Source of the DNA: Deltaproteobacteria bacterium
GTDB lineage: Bacteria; Myxococcota_A; UBA9160; SMWR01
Direction: 5' to 3'
Length of the DNA stretch: 10,272 nucleotides
NCBI GenBank assembly: GCA_019313605.1
Contig: JAFDAW010000084.1
Span: 1 to 10,272 of the forward strand
The notes beneath the pieces were generated by a model, which saw only the letters and a list, made by a program, of their open reading frames with translations, did no database searches and was not told the DNA's origin. Below are positions 1-6,006 of this stretch, in pieces (the first letter of the stretch is position 1; every line of letters starts with the position of its first letter). The position numbers and the translations under genes were made by a program.

Positions 1-1
1 C

Positions 2-1861
2 ACGGTGCCCGCCTACTTCAACGACAATCAACGCCAGGCCATCAAAGATGCCGGGCGTATCGCCGGCCTTGAAGTGCTCCGAATCCTCAACGAACCGACG
101 GCTGCCGCGCTCTCCTATGGTTTTGGACGCGGGCTCACTCAAAAGGTCGCGGTCTGGGATCTCGGCGGCGGAACCTTCGACATATCCGTACTTGAAATCG
201 GCGACGACGTATTCGAAGTCCTCGCAACCTGCGGCGACACCTTCCTCGGAGGAGACGATTTCGACGATCGCGTCATCGATCTGTTGGCGGACGAATTTCA
301 GACCGAACACAACATCGGGCTCCGAAACGATCCCTTCGCGCTGGAAAAACTCAAGGTGGCCGCCGAGGGAGCCAAGAAAGCCCTCTCGACAGAGGAGGAA
401 GTCGAGATCCGGATTCCGGACGTGATCGCCGGCCCGGACGGGCAGCCTCTTTCGATCGAGCGATCCCTCTCGATCGACGAATACTCGAAGCTGGTTCACG
501 ACCTGATCCAGCGCACCTTCGGGGTCTGCGACGCGGCACTCTCGCAGGCGGGTGTGATTGCGCGCGATCTCGATGGCGTCATTCTCGTCGGCGGTCCCAC
601 ACGACTGCCACTGATTCGAGATGCGGTGCGCGAATACTTCCAACAGGAGCCCAAATCAGACGTCGACCCGGATGAAGTGGTCGCGATGGGTGCCGCGATT
701 CACGCGGCATCGCTCGTGAACCCGATGCGCGATGACGCATTCCTGCTCGACGTCACGCCGCTCTCCTTGCGCATCGGCGTCGCGGGCGGCCTCGCCGAGT
801 CCGTCATCGAACGCAACACGCCGGTGCCGATCGAGCAGACGCGAAGATTCACCACATTCAAGGACTATCAGGAATCGGTGGACATCCGCGTCTACCAGGG
901 TGAATCCCGCGACGTCCAGGAAAACGAGCTTCTCGGTCAGTTCATCTTCTCGGGTTTCGAGAAAGCGCGCAGAGGGGATGTCTCGATCGACATCACCTTT
1001 GAGATCAACGCAGACGGCATCGTGGATGTGAAGGCGAAGGATCTCTCGACGGGCAAACAGGCTTCCACTCGCATCACGCTCTCTGCCGGTCTCTCGGAAG
1101 GCGACATCGATAACATCATCGAGACCGGACGGACGGAGCGCGTGGTCTCGGCGGATGACGAGAAGACTGCGGGTGAGCAGTCGGAAGCCCCTGTCGAGAG
1201 CCTCGCACAACCCGACGAAATCGGCGAAATGCCGGAAGATCTGAGCGTTTCCGATGAAGATCTCATTCTCGACGGGGGGATACTCGACGAGGCAGTACTC
1301 GACGCCGGAGCGTTGGGCGACGAAGCGATGGACGACGGGACACTCGGCGAGGGGACGTTGGACGAGGAGGCGTTGGACGACGGGACGCCGGCGGAGGGAA
1401 CGTTGGAGGCGGCCACAGAGATCATCTCGGAACCGCCGCAGCAGCCCGCCGTAACCGTGGAGCCCGAGCCGGTCGCAATCGTGGAGCCCGAACCGGTCGT
1501 AACCGTGGAGCCCGAGCCGGTCGCAATCGTGGAGCCCGAGCCGGTCGACGCCGACCCCGCACTCCGACCGATCGAAATAGACGATCTGATCACGGACGAG
1601 ATCGAAATTCCGCCCGCGTTGATGGACGACGATCTGCTGCCAGAATCCGACGATCTTCTGGAACTCGAAGGGCTGGAAGACGTGAAACTCACACCGGCCG
1701 CGATCGAACCGCCTCCGGGCGGAAAGATCACGGCGATTGACGAAGACCTCACGACCACCGCTCCGACGATCGTCGAATCCGAGGCCGAAGAGCTAGAGGA
1801 AGACTTCTTCGAAAGGCCGGGGACGGACCTGTCGGCAAGCGACGACAAAAAGAAGGCCTAA
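2..1861 (+). CDS. Hsp70 (DnaK-family) chaperone, 5'-truncated, with acidic repeat tail
   Basis: ATP-dependent chaperone of the Hsp70 family, presumably cytoplasmic; the first ~140 residues lie outside the window. Counting residues from the codon at 5, the rest of the nucleotide-binding domain is clear: VPAYFNDNQRQA at the edge, phosphate motif DLGGGTFD (~53-60), GDTFLGGDDFD, and adenosine motif ILVGGPTRLP (~192-201). A beta substrate-binding domain follows, from DVTPLSLRIG (~249) to GLSEGDID (~362). In DnaK a helical lid should come next. Here about 235 residues of Asp/Glu/Pro/Leu-rich sequence follow instead, with two repeat blocks and a lysine end (DDKKKA). The whole protein would be ~760 aa against ~640 for DnaK. 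The J-protein gene begins 3 bases after the stop. I leave the symbol blank because the tail argues for a specialised paralogue rather than the housekeeping dnaK. Family assignment is secure; client and role are unknown. Confidence 0.95.
   Translation, partial: TVPAYFNDNQRQAIKDAGRIAGLEVLRILNEPTAAALSYGFGRGLTQKVAVWDLGGGTFDISVLEIGDDVFEVLATCGDTFLGGDDFDDRVIDLLADEFQTEHNIGLRNDPFALEKLKVAAEGAKKALSTEEEVEIRIPDVIAGPDGQPLSIERSLSIDEYSKLVHDLIQRTFGVCDAALSQAGVIARDLDGVILVGGPTRLPLIRDAVREYFQQEPKSDVDPDEVVAMGAAIHAASLVNPMRDDAFLLDVTPLSLRIGVAGGLAESVIERNTPVPIEQTRRFTTFKDYQESVDIRVYQGESRDVQENELLGQFIFSGFEKARRGDVSIDITFEINADGIVDVKAKDLSTGKQASTRITLSAGLSEGDIDNIIETGRTERVVSADDEKTAGEQSEAPVESLAQPDEIGEMPEDLSVSDEDLILDGGILDEAVLDAGALGDEAMDDGTLGEGTLDEEALDDGTPAEGTLEAATEIISEPPQQPAVTVEPEPVAIVEPEPVVTVEPEPVAIVEPEPVDADPALRPIEIDDLITDEIEIPPALMDDDLLPESDDLLELEGLEDVKLTPAAIEPPPGGKITAIDEDLTTTAPTIVESEAEELEEDFFERPGTDLSASDDKKKA
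1268..1417 (+). repeat. Ten degenerate 15-base repeats coding acidic pentapeptides
   Basis: Ten consecutive five-residue units can be read in frame inside the Hsp70 tail: LDGGI, LDEAV, LDAGA, LGDEA, MDDGT, LGEGT, LDEEA, LDDGT, PAEGT and LEAAT. The rough consensus is L-D/G-D/E-G/E-T/A. Hydrophobic residues recur every fifth position in a strongly acidic background. The DNA units are degenerate (ctc/ttg gac gac/gag ggg acg), so this looks like an older expansion diversified by substitution. It is not the Pentapeptide_PF00805 repeat, whose consensus is A(D/N)LXX. A disordered acidic linker or a docking segment is an inference. Confidence 0.75.
1451..1546 (+). repeat. 48-bp tandem duplication coding VEPEPV repeats
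   Basis: Two adjacent 48-base copies (1451-1498 and 1499-1546) differ at one position, an a/g change in the second GAA/GAG codon. Each copy contains two 24-base units, so positions 1457-1552 hold four octapeptide units starting VEPEPV (VEPEPVAI, VEPEPVVT, VEPEPVAI, VEPEPVDA). Because the length is a multiple of three, copy-number change would keep frame. The near identity suggests recent slippage or unequal recombination. Pro-Glu repeats of this type usually form extended, disordered linkers. Confidence 0.9.
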
Positions 1862-1864
1862 GAG

Positions 1865-2389
1865 ATGCCCCATCTCGCTCCAACGGAGATTGCAGCTCTC
1901 GCTGGGATCCTCGGAGAGCTCGATTACTACCAGTTGCTCCACCTGGCCGCCGACGCCAAGCCGAGCGACATCAAACGGGCCTATCACGATACGTCACGCA
2001 CGTTTCATCCGGACGTGAATCGCCACCAGGATCCAGAGATCCGCCACGCCATCGATGAGATCGCCAAGCGAATCGCCGAGGCTTATTCCATCTTGCGCAA
2101 CCCGCGCCGCCGGAAAGCCTACGATCAACAGATCGAAACCGGCTCGGGCGTGAGGATGCAGCTCGCACAAGCGCAGGCGGCTGGCAGCCGCGAGCAAACC
2201 GAGGCCCAGGGGCGCACACCCCAGGGACGCCAGTATTTCAACCTGGCGAGCGCCAACCTCCGGCAATCGGACTTCGCCAACGCGGTCCGCAACCTACAGA
2301 CGGCCATCACCTTCGAGCCGGACAACGCTTTTTTCAAAGAGCAATTGGCGGCAGCGCGCAAGAAGCTGGACCCCAATCGCCGCCGCTAG
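1865..2389 (+). CDS. J-domain co-chaperone with TPR-like C-terminus
   Basis: A 174-residue class C (DnaJ-like) J-domain protein expected to stimulate ATP hydrolysis by an Hsp70, most simply the one encoded just upstream. The J domain covers about residues 20-92 (DYYQLLHL, then IKRAYH, HPD at 48-50, and a helix IV region ending RRRKAYDQQ). There is no Gly/Phe region and no CXXCXGXG zinc finger, so it is not canonical DnaJ. After a Gln/Ala-rich linker, residues ~123-156 (QYFNLASANLRQSDFANAV...FEPDN) fit a single tetratricopeptide repeat, with a helical end AAARKKLDP. The ATG lies 3 bases after the Hsp70 stop, and its Shine-Dalgarno agaagg (1851-1856) sits inside the last Hsp70 codons, so the two are probably co-transcribed and translationally coupled. 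The J domain is secure; the partner and the TPR role are inferred. Confidence 0.93.
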   Translation: MPHLAPTEIAALAGILGELDYYQLLHLAADAKPSDIKRAYHDTSRTFHPDVNRHQDPEIRHAIDEIAKRIAEAYSILRNPRRRKAYDQQIETGSGVRMQLAQAQAAGSREQTEAQGRTPQGRQYFNLASANLRQSDFANAVRNLQTAITFEPDNAFFKEQLAAARKKLDPNRRR

Positions 2390-2542
2390 CGAAGCCCGAT
2401 CCAGGCAGCCGCCAACCCGAGCCGGAATCGAAACACACACCCGTACAAAGGCGCGCAGAGCGTCGCGTCTTCGATCGGCTCTTCGGGCGGGAAACGATCT
2501 TCTGACGAGGAAGCTCGCTTGCCGGCCGGGGGTGCGGCTCGT

Positions 2543-4660
2543 ATGCTGCGGTGCGTGCAGATCCGAATCTTCGCAATGGCGCTCCTCGGCGCAGTCATCG
2601 CCTGCGGCGAAGCCACACCAGGCGATGCCGCAGCGCCCGGCAATGACGGCGACGTGGTCGCCTCCGCAGCCAAGCAACCGAAGGAGGCCGCAAAACCCGG
2701 GGCCGAGGCAAAAAGCAAGAAGCCACCCCGACGCGGCGAGCGGCCCTTGCCAAACTTTTCAGGCCGAACGCTCGAAGGCGAGAATTTGGCGATCTCGTCG
2801 ATGCTCGGCAAGAGACTCGTCGTCTTCTTCTTCAATCCGGAAGTCAAAGCCGCGGCCCCCGCTGCGAAGGCGATCGGTGAGATCGCGAAACTCCGCGGCA
2901 AGTACAACTTCGACATCCTCGGTGTCGCCACGGGATCCAATCGAGAGAAGGTCGTTTCGTTCGCAAAGGAAAACAGCATCGATTTCAGCGTGCTCGACGA
3001 CTCTTCCGCGGCCATCGCACGGCGCATGGGACTGCGCCAACCGATGGCCGTGATCGGGGTAGACGCGGACGGCTTCATCATCTTCGGGATCCAGCAATTG
3101 ATGTCCCATGCACCGGATCCGGCAAGAGCCATCGAAAGCCAGATCCGAGAGGCCCTGCGCCTACCCTCTCTCGCGAGTGAGAGCGAACCCGTGTTGGGAA
3201 GCCGACCGATGGCACCGCTCTTCAGCGCCGACATCCTCGACAGCCAGGAGCGCTTCGACCTCGCCGCGCACCGTGGCGAGGCGGTCATCTTGATCTTCTT
3301 CCTTCACACCTGTCCACATTGCCACCACACGTTGGCCTTCTTCCGCGAGGCGCTGGCCGAATTACCGGACGACAAACGGTCGACATTGATCGGCGTCGAA
3401 ATCTCCGGGCGGACGGCTGCCGTGCGGCGCGCGCTCAAAGACAAAAAGCTCGACTTCTTTCCGGTCGCGTTTGATGACGACGGCGCGATCGTGGGCAAAT
3501 ACGGGGTGTTCGGGGGTGTACCCGACACGTTCTACATCGACGCCAAGGGTCGCATCGCCGCCCGTGTACAGGGTTGGGAGCCCAAGCGAGACGAGCACAT
3601 TGCGCGCATGAGAATGGCCCAGCTTGCGGGAGCCCCCGTCCCCATGTTGCTCCGGAAGTCGGGCTACAGCGGCAACGAGTCCTGCGGGATCTGTCACGAA
3701 TTGGAGCAGGAAACCTGGTTCTTCACCAAGCACGCGAGTGCCTACGACACCCTGGTGAAGCACGGCGACGCCAACAACGAAGAGTGCGTCAGTTGCCATG
3801 TGGTCGGCTATTCCGAACAAGGTGGATTCACGAGTGCAAAGCAGACTCCCGAACTGGAAGACGTGGGCTGCGAGTCCTGCCACGGGCGCGGCGGACCGCA
3901 TGTCTCCCCGGACTTTGCGCCGGAAGGCGACTACTCGGCGGCCTGCGCGAAGTGTCACACGCCGGAGCACTCACTCGGCTTCGAATACGAGACATTCCTT
4001 CCGCAGATCTCTCACGCGGAGAATGCCCACGTCACGAAGCTCTCTCTCGAACAGCGACAGGCACTGCTCGAAGAGATCGGCGCTCCGCGAGACATGCTCC
4101 CGACCAGCGCCGAGCACGTGGGCTCAGATTCCTGTCAGAGTTGCCATGAGAGCGAGTACGCGACCTGGGCTGCGAGCCCGCACGCGGCGGCCGTGGCGAC
4201 ACTTGCAAAGGAGGGCAAGAGCGACCAGGCCGATTGCCTCGCTTGCCACACCACGGGATTCGGACAACCGGGGGGATTCCCCAAAGATGGCGCGGTTAAA
4301 TCCCACGCCGACCTGGCACGGGTGGGTTGCGAATCCTGCCACGGACCCGGCGGTGAACACATTAAGGAAGACACCGCAAAGATCGGCAATATCGTGGCGC
4401 TCGGCGACAAGTGCGACTCGTGCGTCATCCTGCAGATCTGCGGGCGCTGCCACGACGAAGCCAACGATCCGGGTTTCGAATTCGAGGTACTCGAGAAGAT
4501 CGAAGCCCAGCGACACGGCACGATCGAACCCGGCACCGGCAAACCCAAGGCCGACAGCGCGGCAATCCCGGCTGTGACCGACGTGGCGCTGTCGATCTCG
4601 GAAATAGAGCGCTCTGTCGATCGACAGAGCGGGGGAGCATCGACGTGGACTCCGCGCTGA
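2543..4660 (+). CDS. Lipoprotein fusing two thioredoxin-like domains to an octahaem cytochrome c
   Basis: A 705-residue exported redox protein. Residues 1-20 form a lipoprotein signal with lipobox VIAC (Cys21). A first redoxin/thioredoxin-like domain (~69-205) lacks the CXXC, reading FNPEVK at 97-102 where the active site should be. A second (~219-368) has C257-P-H-C260. The rest carries eight CXXCH haem sites at residues 381, 415, 443, 468, 531, 565, 596 and 633. They form two similar tetrahaem modules that resemble the cytochrome c554 family (VGCESCHGRGGPH versus VGCESCHGPGGEH). It should be membrane-anchored on the periplasmic side or outer membrane, joining thiol and haem chemistry. The electron donor and acceptor are unknown. 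The start is uncertain: TTG at 2519 has a better Shine-Dalgarno (gaggaa, 2507-2512), but the ATG gives a normal-length signal and both give the same mature protein. Confidence 0.92.
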   Translation: MLRCVQIRIFAMALLGAVIACGEATPGDAAAPGNDGDVVASAAKQPKEAAKPGAEAKSKKPPRRGERPLPNFSGRTLEGENLAISSMLGKRLVVFFFNPEVKAAAPAAKAIGEIAKLRGKYNFDILGVATGSNREKVVSFAKENSIDFSVLDDSSAAIARRMGLRQPMAVIGVDADGFIIFGIQQLMSHAPDPARAIESQIREALRLPSLASESEPVLGSRPMAPLFSADILDSQERFDLAAHRGEAVILIFFLHTCPHCHHTLAFFREALAELPDDKRSTLIGVEISGRTAAVRRALKDKKLDFFPVAFDDDGAIVGKYGVFGGVPDTFYIDAKGRIAARVQGWEPKRDEHIARMRMAQLAGAPVPMLLRKSGYSGNESCGICHELEQETWFFTKHASAYDTLVKHGDANNEECVSCHVVGYSEQGGFTSAKQTPELEDVGCESCHGRGGPHVSPDFAPEGDYSAACAKCHTPEHSLGFEYETFLPQISHAENAHVTKLSLEQRQALLEEIGAPRDMLPTSAEHVGSDSCQSCHESEYATWAASPHAAAVATLAKEGKSDQADCLACHTTGFGQPGGFPKDGAVKSHADLARVGCESCHGPGGEHIKEDTAKIGNIVALGDKCDSCVILQICGRCHDEANDPGFEFEVLEKIEAQRHGTIEPGTGKPKADSAAIPAVTDVALSISEIERSVDRQSGGASTWTPR
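4610..4631. repeat. Perfect 22-bp palindrome before the glycosylase start
   Basis: The arm cgctctgtcga is followed at once by its exact reverse complement, with no spacer, centred at 4620/4621. It lies in the last codons of the cytochrome gene (coding ERSVDRQSG) and directly precedes the gggggag ribosome-binding site and GTG of the uracil-DNA glycosylase. There is no T-tract, so it is not an intrinsic terminator. It could be an operator for a dimeric regulator or an mRNA hairpin influencing coupled translation. Both are inferences, and a chance palindrome in coding sequence is possible. Confidence 0.6.
4631..4637 (+). promoter_or_regulatory. Shine-Dalgarno deciding the GTG start of the glycosylase
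   Basis: The sequence gggggag lies 7 bases upstream of GTG 4645. It supports a start well inside the longer open frame, which extends back to 4411 across cytochrome coding sequence. Its first base is the last base of the 22-bp palindrome, so a hairpin there would stack directly against the ribosome site. Confidence 0.6.
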
Positions 4661-5397
4661 CCGCCGAGGCGCGTTCGCTACTGGCCAGTACCCGAGCGAC
4701 GCTGAAGGAGTTGGCCGAGGAAGGTGTCGAGCAATTCGAGCGGAGAGACGACGCCGCGTTTGATTTGCGTCCACGCGTCGATGCGCCGGCGGCACCCGAA
4801 TCCGATCCCGCTCCCGCTCGATCTCAGCAAGCGCGAGCTACGCAATCCCTCGAAGACGTGCGACTCGAACTCGGCGAGTGCACGCGCTGCCCCCTCGGCG
4901 AGGGCCGCAATCGGATCGTTTTTGGAGACGGCAATCCCGACGCGGCATTGATGTTCATCGGTGAGGGGCCGGGAAAAGAGGAGGATCGACAGGGATTGCC
5001 CTTCGTGGGCCGAGCGGGTGAACTGCTGACACAAATGATCGAACTCGGGCTCGAGATTCCACGCAGCGAGGTCTACATCTGCAACATCGTGAAGTGCAGA
5101 CCCCCCAATAATCGCACGCCCCAGCCCGACGAGGTCTCCACCTGCAAACCGTTTCTGGACGGTCAGATCGAGGCCGTCAAACCCCGCACGATCGTCGCGT
5201 TGGGCCGCCCTGCCACGAGCCTGCTGCTGGGACGCGATATCGCAATTTCGAAAGTTCGCGGAACCTGGCACGAGTATCGAGGCATTCCGCTGATGCCAAC
5301 CTTCCACCCCGCCTTCCTGCTACGCCAGTACACGGATCAGAATCGCAGGGTCGTCTGGGAAGACCTGAAGGCCGCGCTCGCCCGCAGCCGCCAATAG
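4645..5397 (+). CDS. Uracil-DNA glycosylase, family 4 (4Fe-4S)
   Basis: Removes uracil from DNA as the first step of base-excision repair. The protein is 250 residues from GTG 4645. Four cysteines fit the family 4 iron-sulphur ligands: C79 and C82 (ECTRCPLGEGRN), C151 (NIVKCRPPNNRTP) and C167 (STCKPF). Motif GEGPGKEEDRQGLPFVGRAG (106-125) forms the uracil-binding and catalytic region, and HPAFLL (221-226) is the C-terminal DNA-contact motif. Residues 1-68 are a variable, Ala/Pro/Asp-rich N-terminal extension, as is common in bacterial members. The gene overlaps the end of the cytochrome gene by 16 bases, which suggests co-transcription rather than a functional link. The open frame extends upstream to 4411, but that part overlaps conserved cytochrome residues (the CGRCH haem site) and has no family similarity. 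Family assignment is confident; the GTG start is probable. Confidence 0.93.
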   Translation: MDSALTAEARSLLASTRATLKELAEEGVEQFERRDDAAFDLRPRVDAPAAPESDPAPARSQQARATQSLEDVRLELGECTRCPLGEGRNRIVFGDGNPDAALMFIGEGPGKEEDRQGLPFVGRAGELLTQMIELGLEIPRSEVYICNIVKCRPPNNRTPQPDEVSTCKPFLDGQIEAVKPRTIVALGRPATSLLLGRDIAISKVRGTWHEYRGIPLMPTFHPAFLLRQYTDQNRRVVWEDLKAALARSRQ

Positions 5398-5418
5398 CGG
5401 GGCGCGCCGCGCTTCGAA

Positions 5419-5907
5419 TCAGTCTCGTTTCGGGGTGTGCGGTACTGCCGCGGATTGAGCTTCGCGAAATTTGACGAGTTTTTCGCGCACCGTTTCGTCG
5501 GAGCGCGCGATGATGGCCGCGGCGAACAACGCTGCGTTCTTGGCACCTGCCTTCCCGATCGCAAACGTCGCGACGGGAATGCCGCCGGGCATCTGGACCG
5601 TGGCCAGCAACGCATCGAGCCCTTGAAGTGCGGAGCCCTCCAACGGGACGCCGAGCACGGGCAAGACGGTGTGGGCTGCGGTCACCCCGGCGAGGTGCGC
5701 CGCGCAGCCGGCGCCCGCGATGATCGCCTCGATGCCGCCCTCCTCCGCTTCGCGAACGAAAGTCGTCAACCGCTCTGGGGTGCGATGGGCCGAGATGATG
5801 CGAACGTCGGAAGTAATTCCGAGGCCCTCGAGAGCCTCTTCGGCGGATCGCATCACACCCCAATCGCTCTGACTCCCCATGATGATCGCCACTCTTGCAT
5901 CCGCCAT
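5419..5907 (-). CDS. purE: 5-(carboxyamino)imidazole ribonucleotide mutase PurE
   Basis: Converts N5-CAIR to CAIR in de novo purine synthesis (class I PurE, normally paired with PurK). The 162-residue length is typical. Visible family motifs are MGSQSDW (10-16), SAHRTP (39-44, with the catalytic-type His41), GAGCAAHLAGV, PVLGVPL, and LLATVQMPGGIPVATFAIGKAGAKNAAL near the C-terminus. The start is supported by a strong Shine-Dalgarno (ggggagg on the minus strand, 5916-5922) 8 bases before the ATG. No purK is next to it: the gene is convergent with the glycosylase (21-base gap) and divergent from aroE (99-base gap), so it seems to be transcribed alone. The last ~12 residues (SAAVPHTPKRD) are a non-conserved tail. 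Confidence 0.97.
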   Translation of the reverse strand: MADARVAIIMGSQSDWGVMRSAEEALEGLGITSDVRIISAHRTPERLTTFVREAEEGGIEAIIAGAGCAAHLAGVTAAHTVLPVLGVPLEGSALQGLDALLATVQMPGGIPVATFAIGKAGAKNAALFAAAIIARSDETVREKLVKFREAQSAAVPHTPKRD

Positions 5908-6006
5908 CGATCCAGCCTCCCCTTTCTTGTCGCGGCTACGCTTCTCGCTCTCCGTGCCGGCAGTGTGCGGAATAGGATAGCCTCCGCGCTAGAGGATGGA
6001 ATCGCG
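5908..6006. promoter_or_regulatory. Divergent purE/aroE intergenic region
   Basis: These 99 bases must hold start signals for both genes unless aroE is read from further upstream. For aroE, taggat (5973-5978) is a possible -10 with no recognisable -35 at normal spacing, and agagga (5991-5996) is a plausible ribosome site. For purE the Shine-Dalgarno is clear but no good promoter hexamers stand out. No operator or purine-type box was recognised. Confidence 0.35.

Noticed and set aside
452..477. 9-bp inverted repeat tcgatcgag/ctcgatcga with 8-base loop inside the Hsp70 gene
   Set aside because: Words containing cgatcg are frequent in this genome's coding sequence and the site is far from any gene boundary, so chance is likely.
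1457..1552. Regular 24-base repeats that might suggest a CRISPR array
   Set aside because: There are no unique spacers; the units are directly adjacent, in frame and code for VEPEPV octapeptides.
937..1848. 303-codon minus-strand open frame rich in Ser/Gly/Thr repeats
   Set aside because: It is the antisense of the Hsp70 tail repeats; the apparent repeats are a mirror of them, and the plus-strand frame continues a conserved protein.
2386..3288. 300-codon minus-strand open frame
   Set aside because: Antisense to the signal peptide and thioredoxin-like domains of the cytochrome lipoprotein; no recognisable domain. Long antisense frames are expected in GC-rich genes.
4411..4644. Longer N-terminus for the uracil-DNA glycosylase
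   Set aside because: This stretch overlaps the cytochrome's eighth haem site in another frame, has no family similarity, and the GTG at 4645 has a good ribosome site.
5396..5413. GC-rich inverted repeat between the convergent glycosylase and purE genes
   Set aside because: The pairing is interrupted (agcg/cgct around ggcgcgcc) with no workable loop and no T-tract, so a terminator cannot be supported.
5437..6006. Longer N-terminus for shikimate dehydrogenase
   Set aside because: The upstream extension is antisense to purE; the ATG at 6007 gives the normal AroE length.
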